Part shown: positions 30,354 through 38,366 of the stretch, in pieces | How the letters are laid out: every line of letters starts with the position of its first letter | Numbering within the stretch: position 1 is the stretch's first letter | Source: Kribbella capetownensis | Lineage (GTDB): Bacteria; Actinomycetota; Actinomycetes; Propionibacteriales; Kribbellaceae | Length of the DNA: 64,000 bases | Assembly (NCBI RefSeq): GCF_004331485.1 | Contig: NZ_SJKD01000006.1 | Span: 186,001 to 250,000 of the forward strand | Direction: 5' to 3' | Made by a program: the position numbers and the translations under genes | The notes under the pieces: model-generated | Seen by the model: only the letters and a program-made list of their open reading frames with translations | What the model was told of the DNA's origin: nothing | Databases searched by the model: none

Positions 30354-31076
30354 GTGCGGCTGGGTGGGCGGGTGATCGTGGTGACCGGTGCCGCGTCCGG
30401 GATCGGTGCGGCCTGCGTGGAGCGTTTCCTCGCCGAGGGCGCGTCCGTGGTCCAGGTCGACGTACACCCGTGCAAGGAGGTGCCCGGCCGGGCGATCGCC
30501 GTACTCGGTGATGTCTCGTCGCCGGACACGTGGGCCGAGGTCCGGTCCCGCGGCCGTGACGAGCTCGGTCCGATCGACGGCCTCGTCAGCAACGCCGTCT
30601 TCCTCGACGTGAAGCCGGCCCACGAACTGTCGCCGCCGTCTTGGCAACGGCAGCTCGACGTGAACCTGACCGCCGCGTTCCTCGGCTTCCAGACCTTGTA
30701 CGACGACCTCGCGGCCGGCCGTGGATCCGTCGTACTGATGTCTTCGGTGCACGCACTCGCCGGCCTTCCCGGCCATCCGGCGTACGCGGCGACCAAGGGT
30801 GCCCTGGTCGCACTCGGACGCCAGCTCGCGGTCGAGTACGGCGGTTCGATCCGGGTGAACACCGTGCTTCCGGGCCCGGTCGAGACCGCGATGTGGGACC
30901 GTGTCGACGCCGAGAGCCGCGAACGCAGCTCGAAGGCGACGGCGGTCGGCCGGCTCGGGCAACCGGACGAAGTGGCTCAGGCAGTCGCGTTCCTGCTGTC
31001 GTCGGAGGCGTCGTACGTGACCGCCACCACGCTGGTGGTCGACGGCGGCTGGTCCGCGGTGAAGGACTCGGCGTGA
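30354..31076 (+). CDS. SDR-family dehydrogenase, probable galactose dehydrogenase
   Basis: A 240-residue classical short-chain dehydrogenase: cofactor motif TGAASGIG (about 11-18), acidic D after the second strand (VQVDVH) favouring NAD, catalytic S-S and YAATK (Y-x3-K). The NNAG motif is altered to SNAV. The GTG at 30354 is preferred because GGAGGAGG lies 5-12 nt before it. Next to a FadR-type regulator and galactonate dehydratase, it is best placed to oxidise galactose to galactonolactone. The substrate is inferred from context only. Confidence 0.75.
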   Translation: MRLGGRVIVVTGAASGIGAACVERFLAEGASVVQVDVHPCKEVPGRAIAVLGDVSSPDTWAEVRSRGRDELGPIDGLVSNAVFLDVKPAHELSPPSWQRQLDVNLTAAFLGFQTLYDDLAAGRGSVVLMSSVHALAGLPGHPAYAATKGALVALGRQLAVEYGGSIRVNTVLPGPVETAMWDRVDAESRERSSKATAVGRLGQPDEVAQAVAFLLSSEASYVTATTLVVDGGWSAVKDSA

Positions 31077-31086
31077 GGAGAACGGT

Positions 31087-31872
31087 GTGACGGGGATTCA
31101 GCGCGGCGTGACGCGGGGACTGCACGGCCAGATCGTCGAGGTGATGGCGCAGCGGATCCTGTCCGGGCAGATCCCGGAGGGCTCGACCATCAACGTGCCG
31201 GACCTGCAGGCCGACCTCGGTGTCAGCCTGACCGCCGTCCGTGAGGCGCTCAAGGTGCTGACCGCGAAGGGCCTCGTCGACGCACGGCAGAAGCGCGGCA
31301 CGTTCGTCCGGCCCCGGTCGGACTGGAACCTGCTCGACGCGGACATGATCCGCTGGCACTTCGACGACGACGTACGACCGGAACTGCTGGAGGAGCTGCA
31401 CGAGGTCCGCGGCATCGTTGAGCCGGCCGCCGCCCGGCTGGCCGCGCTCCGGGCCGACGACTCACACCTGACCGCCCTGGACGCCGCGCTCGAGGAGATG
31501 GCGTCGGCGACCGACGACGTCGCCGCCGCGATCGCCGATCTCGCGTTCCACCGGGCGCTGCTGGCGGCGACCGGGAACGAACTGCTGACCAAGATGGAAG
31601 TGATCATGGAGACCGGCCTGGCTGACCGCGACCGGTTGGTGCACAAGGTGAAACCGTCGGACGATCCGTTGCCGAGCCACCGCCGCGTGGTCGACGCCGT
31701 CCGGGCGCACGACCCGGTCGCCGCCGAGCAGGCGATGCGCGAACTGCTGGCGAAGGCGGCCGAGGACCTCACCGAGGTCCGCGGATCCGCCCCGCGTGGG
31801 TCGAAGGCGCATGGGTCGAAGGCGCATGGGTCGAAGGCGCGTGGGTCGAAGCCGCGTGGGCGGCGCGCGTGA
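31087..31872 (+). CDS. GntR/FadR-type regulator with repetitive basic tail (DgoR-like)
   Basis: A 261-residue regulator: GntR winged helix (about 8-78; GSTINVPDLQADLGVSLTAVREALKVL) and an FCD ligand domain (about 90-235) with the metal/ligand residues of DLAFHRALL and SHRRVVDAV. In DgoR-like members the ligand is galactonate. The last 25 residues are a run of (H/R)GSK(A/P) repeats encoded by a 15-bp tandem array (31795-31854), giving a strongly basic tail. GAGGAGAACGGT precedes the GTG. The stop overlaps the next GTG (GTGA). Confidence 0.85.
   Translation: MTGIQRGVTRGLHGQIVEVMAQRILSGQIPEGSTINVPDLQADLGVSLTAVREALKVLTAKGLVDARQKRGTFVRPRSDWNLLDADMIRWHFDDDVRPELLEELHEVRGIVEPAAARLAALRADDSHLTALDAALEEMASATDDVAAAIADLAFHRALLAATGNELLTKMEVIMETGLADRDRLVHKVKPSDDPLPSHRRVVDAVRAHDPVAAEQAMRELLAKAAEDLTEVRGSAPRGSKAHGSKAHGSKARGSKPRGRRA
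31795..31854 (+). repeat. 15-bp tandem repeat array within the GntR gene
   Basis: Four in-frame copies of C(G/A)TGGGTCGAAGGCG: 31795-31809, 31810-31824, 31825-31839 and 31840-31854 (last with one change), followed by a partial copy. Each encodes (R/H)GSK(A/P). In-frame copy-number change would lengthen or shorten the basic tail without frameshift. Confidence 0.9.
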
Positions 31873-33014
31873 AGATCGAGAGAATCGAGACCTTCCTGGT
31901 CCCCCCGCGCTGGCTGTTCTGCCGGATCGAGACGAGCGACGGCGTGGTCGGCTGGGGCGAACCCGTGGTCGAGGGACGCGCCGAGGTCGTCCGGACCGCG
32001 ATCGAGACGTTGTCGGAGTACCTGATCGGCCAGGACCCGCTGCAGATCGAGCGGCACTGGCAGGTGCTGACCAAGGGTGGCTTCTACCGCGGCGGTCCGG
32101 TGCTGAGCAGCGCGGTCGCCGGCATCGACCATGCGCTGTGGGACATTGCCGGCAAGGTGTACGGCGCTCCGGTCGCAGCGCTGCTCGGTGGACGGGTGCG
32201 CGATCGGGTCCGGGTGTACGCCTGGGTCGGTGGCGACGAGCCGTCCGCGATCGCGGATCAGATCGGCGAGCAGGTCGCGGCCGGCATGACCGCGGTGAAG
32301 ATGAACGGCAGCGGGCAGATCCAGCCGTCGCCGTCGGCTGCCGAGATCAACGGCATCGTCACTCGGTTGACCGCTGCCCGGGAGGCGCTGGGCGACTCGC
32401 GTGATGTCGCGATCGACTTGCACGGTCGCGTCGGAGTTGCCGGGGCTCGACGGATTCTGCACGCGGTCGAGGGGCTGCAGCCGATGTTCGTCGAGGAGCC
32501 GGTCCTGCCGGAGCACATGGTGCATCTGGCGGAGGTCGTCGGCAGCTCGACGGTCCCGGTGGCGTTGGGCGAGCGGCTGTACCACCGCTCCGAGTTCGTT
32601 GCGCCGTTGAACGCCGGGATCGCGGTCGTTCAGCCGGACGTTTCCCATGCGGGCGGGATCTCCGAACTGCGCCGGATCGCGGTGCTGGCTGACACTCACG
32701 GCTCCCTGTTGGCGCCACACTGTCCGCTCGGGCCGATCTCCCTGGCAGCGAGCTTGCAGGTGTCGTTCGCTACTCCGAACTTCCTGATCCAGGAGCAGAG
32801 CCGGGGCATCCACTACAACGTTGCGAACGACCTCACCTCGTACGTCGTGGACCCGGCACCGTTCACCTGGATCAACGGTCATGCGGAGTGGAATCCCCTG
32901 CCTGGCTTGGGAATCACGGTCGACGAAGCCGCCGTCCGCGCCGCCGACCAAACCGGTCACGCCTGGCGCAACCCCGTCTGGACCCACCCAGACGGCTCCT
33001 TCGCCGAATGGTGA
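31869..33014 (+). CDS. dgoD: D-galactonate dehydratase (enolase superfamily)
   Basis: A 381-residue enolase-superfamily enzyme converting D-galactonate to 2-keto-3-deoxygalactonate. It resembles E. coli DgoD along its length, including GWGEPVVEGRA, GQDP, GFYRGGPVL, AGIDHALWDIAGK, DLHGRV, PMFVEEPVL, ALGER, QPDVSHAGGI, APHCPLGPI and the C-terminal SFAEW. Metal ligands are the Asp of IDLHGR, the Glu of FVEEPV and the Glu of GER; the catalytic His is in PHCPLGP. Translation is coupled to the GntR gene. This is the key evidence for an oxidative galactose pathway. Confidence 0.92.
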   Translation: MKIERIETFLVPPRWLFCRIETSDGVVGWGEPVVEGRAEVVRTAIETLSEYLIGQDPLQIERHWQVLTKGGFYRGGPVLSSAVAGIDHALWDIAGKVYGAPVAALLGGRVRDRVRVYAWVGGDEPSAIADQIGEQVAAGMTAVKMNGSGQIQPSPSAAEINGIVTRLTAAREALGDSRDVAIDLHGRVGVAGARRILHAVEGLQPMFVEEPVLPEHMVHLAEVVGSSTVPVALGERLYHRSEFVAPLNAGIAVVQPDVSHAGGISELRRIAVLADTHGSLLAPHCPLGPISLAASLQVSFATPNFLIQEQSRGIHYNVANDLTSYVVDPAPFTWINGHAEWNPLPGLGITVDEAAVRAADQTGHAWRNPVWTHPDGSFAEW

Positions 33015-33853
33015 GCGAGCCCACCGGTCGTGGGTGCGGGTCGGGTCGGCGCGGCGAGTCCGTCGGCTCGGTGCCGGTCGACGACGCCGATGGCGGCCGC
33101 TGGACCTCGCTCCGGCTCGCGGGCCGCGAGTGGCTCTGGTCCGGACCCGGTCTGCTGAATGGTCCCCGCACAGGGCACGAGGCCTTCACCGACGCCGGCG
33201 GGCTGGACGAGTGCTTCCCCACCGTCCGTGGAACCCCCGACCACGGCGGCCTGTGGAACCAGCCCTGGGAAACCTCCGTCACCTACGCCGACGCCACCCT
33301 GACTCGGACGTTCACGGGCGACGCGGAAACTGTTGCCGTCGACTACAGGTTGCAAGCCCCACCTGGCTTCCGCTTCATCTGGGCGGCTCACGCACTTCTC
33401 GACTGCGCCGTCGGCGCCACCATCTCAGCGCCCTCCGGCACCGACTGTCGCCTCTACCCCGAAGCCGCCGGCCAGTTGCCCGGCCCATGGCCCGACAACG
33501 CACCGTGGATCACCGCGACCTGGCCGCGGCCGGGCGGGATCGATCTCGGCACCTACGGACCATCCGACGCGACGGCCGTCGGTGCCATCCTCATCGACCT
33601 CGCGACCGTGAGCGTCGTGGACCGCAGCGCGGAGCTGACCTGGACGTTGAGTTGCCCAGGGCAACCAGTCTCGATCGCGTTGTGGCGCAACCTGGCCGGC
33701 TTCCCGGACGAAGCGCCGTACCGGAGTCTGGGCGTGGAGCCGATGCTGGGTCGCGTGTTCGACCTGGCCGAGGCTGGGCCGGCTGACGCTGCCGTCGTAC
33801 CCGCGAGTGGTGAACTGGCCTGGCGGTTGACCGCCTCCGCCAGGCCAGTCTGA
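33008..33853 (+). CDS. Aldose 1-epimerase-like (galactose mutarotase superfamily) protein
   Basis: A 281-residue beta-rich protein without a signal peptide. GLDECFPTVRGTPDHGGLWNQPW resembles the active-site His loop of aldose epimerases, and the spacing of beta strands fits the galactose-mutarotase fold. It overlaps dgoD, starting at ATG 33008 or the GTG 33011 (GTGA). It may interconvert galactose anomers for the dehydrogenase, or act on another sugar; activity is unproven. The catalytic Glu expected near the C-terminus is not obvious. The gene ends in a strong hairpin. Confidence 0.7.
   Translation: MVSEPTGRGCGSGRRGESVGSVPVDDADGGRWTSLRLAGREWLWSGPGLLNGPRTGHEAFTDAGGLDECFPTVRGTPDHGGLWNQPWETSVTYADATLTRTFTGDAETVAVDYRLQAPPGFRFIWAAHALLDCAVGATISAPSGTDCRLYPEAAGQLPGPWPDNAPWITATWPRPGGIDLGTYGPSDATAVGAILIDLATVSVVDRSAELTWTLSCPGQPVSIALWRNLAGFPDEAPYRSLGVEPMLGRVFDLAEAGPADAAVVPASGELAWRLTASARPV
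33814..33849. terminator. 13-bp hairpin inside the last codons of the epimerase-like gene
   Basis: ACTGGCCTGGCGG (33814-33826) pairs perfectly with CCGCCAGGCCAGT (33837-33849) around a 10-nt loop. The convergent sialidase stop begins only 2 bp after this gene's stop, so the terminator has been folded into coding sequence and may serve both directions. Confidence 0.6.
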
Positions 33854-33855
33854 TG

Positions 33856-35412
33856 TCACTCGAGCGGCAGATCGAGTACGGCGTTCGGCACCGACGTGCT
33901 GTTGGTTGTGCGGATGCTGTTGAGCTCGGTCGCGGTGAGGGCCCGCTTGTAGATACGAACCTCGTCCAAGGACCCGTCGAAGTGGTGCGCGCCGTCGAGC
34001 CGCTGGCCGACGTACATCTTGAACGGCCGACCTGGGCTGACCGAGCCGAGTGGTGCGGTGACCGACGCGGCCTGGGTTCCGCCGGCGCCGACTACGAGCG
34101 ACTCGGCGAGCGGGAGCTGGATCGCGTCGTCGACTCCGTCAAGGTCACGGGCCTGTCCGAACTTGCCGGCGACCGAGGTGGTGCCGCCGCGCAGGTAGCT
34201 GTTATTGCCGAGACCCGAGACGTCCGGGGTGATCGTGCCGAGCGGCGCGTCCGGGTGACCGATGTCGTCCTCGGTGAAGCGCGCGAAGCGGACCTGGTCC
34301 CGCGCGTCGACCGTGCCGCCCTCGTACAGCAGGCCGATCTCGCCGGTGTCGAGGATCGCCAGGTCGGAGTACCCGGACCAGTCGCTGGTGATCCTGGTGC
34401 CATCGGCAACGGACTGCCAGGTCTTGCCCTCGTCGAAGCTGGACCGAATGGTCATGTACCGGCGCCGTTCCGGATCAGCCGGTGCAGCAAACAGGATGCG
34501 GTTGTACTTGTCACCGCGATCGACCGCCCGCAACCGTTGCAGCGAGCCCTGTACGGTCGGTGTCGTCAGTCCGGGGATCGTCGCGTACGGCGCCACGTAG
34601 GTCTGACCACCATCGTTGCTGACCGCAAACATCCGGCTGGCTCCGGCGCTGCCGGCGTTGTTCCGGGCACCGGCATAGATGCCGCCGTCAACCTTCTCGA
34701 CGACGCTGATCTCCTGCGGCGTGGCGTCGGAGCGCAGGTCGGTCGCACCCTTGTGCCAGGTGTCGCCGTGGTCGTCGCTGTAGACCAACTGGCCCGCGTT
34801 CTTCCCGGCTCCGTTGTCGTAGTTGGTACCTGCGACCAGCCGCCCGGCGTGCGCACCACGGGTCAACTGGATGCCGTGCACCGGCCCGGTCGCGTACCAG
34901 CCCCAGGCCGGATCGTCGATTTGATCACCGATATTTCTGGGCTTGCTCCACGTTCTCCCATCGTCGTCACTGAACTGCAGGTACGGCGTCCGCGGGCGGG
35001 TCGTCGTACCGGGGTCCATCGTGGTGAGCAGGACGATGCGGCCGGTCTCGTAGTCGACGATCGGCGCCGGGTTGCCGCGGGTGGCGATCGCGTTCGGGTC
35101 GGAGTCGGTGCCGGACAGCACGGTCTGGGCCGGCGACCAGGTGCGGCCGTCGTCGTCGGAGCGGCGCATCACCAGGTCGATCTCCTGGGAGTCGGCGCAG
35201 TACGACCTGCGGGCCTCGGCGAAGGCGAGCAGAGTGCCCGCCTTGGTCTTCACGATCGCGGGGATGCGATAGCAGCCGTAGCCGGCGTCGCCTTTGTTGA
35301 ACAGCACGGTCTGGGTGATGGCCGCCTCGGTGGGCGCGGCGGGTACGGTCAACCCGGCGGCGGCGAAGCCGATCGCCGCGGCGGAACTGATCAGGGCTCG
35401 GAATCTGGGCAT
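33856..35412 (-). CDS. Secreted exo-alpha-sialidase (GH33) with shortened LamG-like C-terminus
   Basis: A 518-residue exported enzyme: signal peptide (about 1-30), a six-bladed sialidase propeller with YRIPAIV (Arg of the FRIP motif) and several Asp boxes (SDDDGRTWS twice, SDDHGDTWH, SNDGGQTYV, SSFDEGKTWQS). SGYSDLAIL and YEGG belong to the catalytic Tyr/Glu region. From about 400 a LamG-type domain follows (FGQARDLDGVDDAIQLP ... HFDGSLDEVRIYKRALT), but its middle strands appear to be missing. It releases sialic acid, exposing galactosides. It is divergent from the aldolase gene with a palindrome between them. Confidence 0.88.
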   Translation of the reverse strand: MPRFRALISSAAAIGFAAAGLTVPAAPTEAAITQTVLFNKGDAGYGCYRIPAIVKTKAGTLLAFAEARRSYCADSQEIDLVMRRSDDDGRTWSPAQTVLSGTDSDPNAIATRGNPAPIVDYETGRIVLLTTMDPGTTTRPRTPYLQFSDDDGRTWSKPRNIGDQIDDPAWGWYATGPVHGIQLTRGAHAGRLVAGTNYDNGAGKNAGQLVYSDDHGDTWHKGATDLRSDATPQEISVVEKVDGGIYAGARNNAGSAGASRMFAVSNDGGQTYVAPYATIPGLTTPTVQGSLQRLRAVDRGDKYNRILFAAPADPERRRYMTIRSSFDEGKTWQSVADGTRITSDWSGYSDLAILDTGEIGLLYEGGTVDARDQVRFARFTEDDIGHPDAPLGTITPDVSGLGNNSYLRGGTTSVAGKFGQARDLDGVDDAIQLPLAESLVVGAGGTQAASVTAPLGSVSPGRPFKMYVGQRLDGAHHFDGSLDEVRIYKRALTATELNSIRTTNSTSVPNAVLDLPLE

Positions 35413-35468
35413 GGGCGGATGCCTCCAGGTGAGCTGCTTGGCACTTCACGATGCGGTGCTCCGAGGAT

Positions 35469-35482
35469 ATAGGACGTCCTAT
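35469..35482. promoter_or_regulatory. Perfect 14-bp palindrome between sialidase and aldolase genes
   Basis: ATAGGACGTCCTAT is exactly self-complementary and lies 42 bp before the aldolase start and 57 bp before the sialidase start. It is the obvious operator for both promoters. The bound regulator is unknown; a FadR-type GntR protein is plausible, but the site differs from the palindrome at 30231-30245. Confidence 0.7.
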
Positions 35483-35523
35483 GTCCAGAGCGATCCCCTA
35501 GTGTCGACTTTCGAGGAGGAACC

Positions 35524-36144
35524 ATGGAGCTGTTGACCGAACTCCGGCACCGCAAGGTGCTGGCCATCATCCGCGCCGACGGGCCGGACCGCGCTCTGGA
35601 CTGCGTCCGCACGCTGATCGACGCCGGGATCACCGCCCTGGAGGTCTCCCTGACCACCCCGGGCGGCGTCGACGCGATCGCGAAGGCGCGCTCGGAGTAC
35701 GACCCGAGCATTCTGATCGGCGCCGGCACCGTCGTCACGGCCGCGCAGGCCGACGAGGTCGCGGCCGCCGGAGCGGGCTTCGTCGTCACTCCCGCGATCA
35801 CCCGCGGCGCGCATCGCAGCGTCGACCTCGGCCTGCCGCTTCTTTGTGGCGCTCTGACTCCGACCGAGGTTGTCGCCGCGCTGGATCTCGGCGCCACCGC
35901 GGTCAAGATCTTCCCGGCCAAGGTCTACGGGCCCTCGTACTTCCGCGAGCTCCGGGCACCGATACCCGACGCTCCGCTCCTGGCCGTGGGCGGTGTCGAT
36001 GCGCAGACCGCACCGGAGTACCTGGCCGCCGGCGCGCTGGCCGTCGGTGTCGGCTCGCCGCTGCTCGGGGACGCGGGCACCGGCGGATCCCTCACCGCTC
36101 TCGCCGACCGCGCCGCTGGATTCCGCGCCACCCTCGACATCTGA
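35524..36144 (+). CDS. dgoA: KDPG/KDPGal aldolase
   Basis: A 206-residue class I aldolase that splits 2-keto-3-deoxy-6-phospho-galactonate (or -gluconate) into pyruvate and glyceraldehyde 3-phosphate. Schiff-base Lys is in AVKIFPAKVYGP; the catalytic Glu is in ITALEVSLTTP; IGAGTV and LAVGGV bind the phosphate. GAGGAGGAACC precedes the ATG. With dgoD upstream and the kinase downstream, the galactonate version is favoured, but the sequence alone does not separate DgoA from Eda. Confidence 0.88.
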   Translation: MELLTELRHRKVLAIIRADGPDRALDCVRTLIDAGITALEVSLTTPGGVDAIAKARSEYDPSILIGAGTVVTAAQADEVAAAGAGFVVTPAITRGAHRSVDLGLPLLCGALTPTEVVAALDLGATAVKIFPAKVYGPSYFRELRAPIPDAPLLAVGGVDAQTAPEYLAAGALAVGVGSPLLGDAGTGGSLTALADRAAGFRATLDI

Positions 36145-36163
36145 ACCACTTCGGAGTTGTGAG

Positions 36164-37102
36164 ATGACCGACCTCCTGACGATCGGCGAGACCATGGTCT
36201 CGTTGCGAACCGCTCGCCCGATGCGGCTGGGCGGTGACGCGCACCTGTCGATCGCCGGCTCGGAGAGCAACGTGGCGATCGGAGTGTCCCGGCTCGGCCA
36301 TCAGGCCGCCTGGGTAGGTGCTGTAGGCAACGACGAACCGGGGCGGCTGGTCCAGCGCACGCTACGGGCCGAGGGTGTCGACACGAGCCGGGTACGGTTC
36401 TCGGACGAGTCGTTCACCGGGTTCATCGCGTTCGATCAGCCATCGCACGACATCACCCGGGTCAGCTACCACCGTCGCGGATCCGCCGGTTCGACGGTCA
36501 CTGCCGACGAATGCATCGCCGCTCTCGAGGCGACCCAACCGCGCCTGCTCCACGTCACCGGCATCACCCCGGCGCTGTCCGCGACCACTCGCGCGGCGAC
36601 GTTGGCCGTCGTACGGGCCGCCTTCGCCGCAGGCGTGCAGGTCTCACTGGACATCAACTACCGCGCGCGGCTCTGGTCCCGCTCCGACGCTGCCAGCGCA
36701 GTGCGCGAGCTTCTCCCCCACGTCCACACCGTCTTCTCCTCGGACGACGAGCTCGACATCCTGACCGATGCAACCGACCCGGTCGCCGATCTCCTCGGCT
36801 CGAGCAGCGTCGACCAGGTGGTCGTCACGGCCGGTGGCAAAGGCGCCTGGGCTCACACCGCCTCCGGCACCATCCACCGGCCCGCCCTCCCGGTCACCGT
36901 CGTCGACAGCATCGGCGCCGGCGACGCCTTCGTCTCCGGCTACCTCTCCGCCACGCTCGACAACCTCTCCCCCGACTCCCGCCTCGACCGAGCGACCACC
37001 TCCGGCGCCTTCTGCGTCACCGCCACCGGCGACTGGGAATCCCTCCCCACCCGCCCCGACCTGACCCTCCTCACCCACACCCAAGGCACCGCCCTCCGCT
37101 GA
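36164..37102 (+). CDS. PfkB-family sugar kinase, probable 2-keto-3-deoxy-galactonate/gluconate kinase
   Basis: A 312-residue ribokinase-fold enzyme: GSESNVAIGVSRLGHQAAWVGAVGNDEPG (N-terminal PfkB region), SLDINYRARLW (typical of KDG kinases) and DSIGAGDAFVSGY (anion hole and catalytic Asp). It would phosphorylate KDGal to feed the aldolase encoded 19 bp upstream. The ATG at 36164 with GGAG upstream is chosen; the longer frame runs back into the aldolase gene. Confidence 0.88.
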   Translation: MTDLLTIGETMVSLRTARPMRLGGDAHLSIAGSESNVAIGVSRLGHQAAWVGAVGNDEPGRLVQRTLRAEGVDTSRVRFSDESFTGFIAFDQPSHDITRVSYHRRGSAGSTVTADECIAALEATQPRLLHVTGITPALSATTRAATLAVVRAAFAAGVQVSLDINYRARLWSRSDAASAVRELLPHVHTVFSSDDELDILTDATDPVADLLGSSSVDQVVVTAGGKGAWAHTASGTIHRPALPVTVVDSIGAGDAFVSGYLSATLDNLSPDSRLDRATTSGAFCVTATGDWESLPTRPDLTLLTHTQGTALR

Positions 37103-37110
37103 CATCTATA

Positions 37111-37162
37111 CCGACGGACGGGTGGTAAACACCGCACGGGTCCACCACTACCCATCCGTCGG
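37111..37162 (+). terminator. Long hairpin after the kinase gene
   Basis: CCGACGGACGGGT (37111-37123) pairs with ACCCATCCGTCGG (37150-37162) at 12 of 13 positions, with an inner GGTGG/CCACC pairing in the loop. It starts 8 bp after the kinase stop and likely ends that operon. Confidence 0.55.
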
Positions 37163-37195
37163 TGCATTGCGCGTACGCTCGACAGAGGGGGCGCG

Positions 37196-37966
37196 ATGAG
37201 TGACAACGGAGCTTCTGGATCGCAGCGGTTCTCGGCGGCCGAGTACCCGACGAACAGTGCGCTGTACGCCGACCCTTCGCTGACGGAAGGGGTCGACTAC
37301 GGGCGGCGGTATCGGCGGCACGGGTGGTTCGACGACGAGCTCGCCGAGCGGTACGCCGTACAGGTGACGACGATCCTGGCGCCGCACGGGGGTGGGATCG
37401 AGGCCGGCACGTCGGAGTTGTGCCTGGCGATCGCCGGCTACCACCCGGCCGGGCTCGAGCCGACACCTCCGGACGGTCCGTTCCACGACTACTGGATGTT
37501 CGAAGGACTGCGGGCGACCGGGAACGCCGAGTTGCATGTCACGTCGACCGGCTGCGACGACCACGTTGCCCGAGCACTGACCGGAGGGGTGCTCAATGCC
37601 GTTGGATTGCACGGATGCACGACGGCTCAGGCCGAACTACCCGACAGAGCCCAAGCGGTCCTCGTCGGCGGGCTGAGCCTCGCGCTCAAGGAGCGCGTCC
37701 TCCTCCGCCTGACCGAGACCGGAATCCGCGCCATGGACGCCGACACCGTCCCGGACCTCAACGGCGACGAGCCGACCAACATCGCCAACCGCACAGTGCT
37801 CGGCGCCGGTGCTCAGCTCGAGCTCACCACACCGTTGCGCCGGGCCATGTTCCGCATCAACACCCGCGAAGACCGCAAGAACACCACCCTGCAGATCTTC
37901 TGGGCCTTCACCGCAGCGGTCCGCGCGGCCATCGCCGACGTGGAAGCCACCCAGCCGACGCCCTGA
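37196..37966 (+). CDS. Poly-gamma-glutamate hydrolase family protein (PghP/YmaC-like)
   Basis: A 256-residue protein without a signal peptide, recognised from APHGGGIEAGTSELCLAIAGYH, then DYWMFEGL, LHVTSTGCDD and, near the C-terminus, NIANRTVLGAGAQLELTTPLR. In the family, typified by a Bacillus phage enzyme and YmaC, zinc is bound by H/E of PHGGGIE and a later His, and the enzymes cut gamma-glutamyl bonds. The N-terminal 40 residues are extra. No partner gene is evident; flanking genes run convergent on one side. The substrate could be capsular poly-gamma-glutamate of competitors. Inference from family. Confidence 0.8.
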   Translation: MSDNGASGSQRFSAAEYPTNSALYADPSLTEGVDYGRRYRRHGWFDDELAERYAVQVTTILAPHGGGIEAGTSELCLAIAGYHPAGLEPTPPDGPFHDYWMFEGLRATGNAELHVTSTGCDDHVARALTGGVLNAVGLHGCTTAQAELPDRAQAVLVGGLSLALKERVLLRLTETGIRAMDADTVPDLNGDEPTNIANRTVLGAGAQLELTTPLRRAMFRINTREDRKNTTLQIFWAFTAAVRAAIADVEATQPTP

Positions 37967-37979
37967 CCTGGCACCTAAG

Positions 37980-38062
37980 GACATGAGGTAGTCAGGTCCG
38001 AGCCGGCGGCGTGAGTGTGGAACCCGACCTCATGAAGCGCATCGACCGCACTACCTCCTGTC
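37980..38062. repeat. Imperfect inverted repeat between convergent genes
   Basis: GACATGAGGTAGT (37980-37992) and ACTACCTCCTGTC (38050-38062) match at 12 of 13 positions around a 57-nt loop, filling the gap between the hydrolase and the ABM gene. It may be a terminator or a decayed repeat. Confidence 0.4.
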
Positions 38063-38063
38063 G

Positions 38064-38366
38064 TTAACGCTCGTCGACGACATCGCCATTCAGTGCGGAG
38101 GAGGTGGTGGCCAACGCCCAGGCCGCGGCGGCTTCGGGTGACTGTGCCATCGGGAAGGCGGCGGCCATGGCCTGCATCGAGGACCACTGCCACGTGTCGG
38201 AGTAGGTGCCGTCTTCGAGGTGAACCAGACGGGTCGCGACGAGCCCCGGATGGGCGGCGCGGATCGTGTCGATCACAGTGGCGCGAGCCGTCAGGAACTC
38301 CGCGACGTTCTCCGGATCGACGCTGTAGACGTGCACTCGTACGACGGCCTGCTCAGTGGTTGACAT
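38064..38366 (-). CDS. Small ABM-like (antibiotic biosynthesis monooxygenase-type) protein
   Basis: A 100-residue single-domain alpha/beta protein: VVRVHVYSVDPENVAEFLTARATVIDTIRAAHPGLVATRLVHLEDGTYSDTWQW fits the dimeric alpha/beta-barrel fold of ABM/stress-responsive proteins. The ATG at 38366 follows GGAGAGACTG; its first 14 bp overlap the end of the upstream regulator gene in another frame, implying coupling. Substrate unknown. Confidence 0.65.
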   Translation of the reverse strand: MSTTEQAVVRVHVYSVDPENVAEFLTARATVIDTIRAAHPGLVATRLVHLEDGTYSDTWQWSSMQAMAAAFPMAQSPEAAAAWALATTSSALNGDVVDER

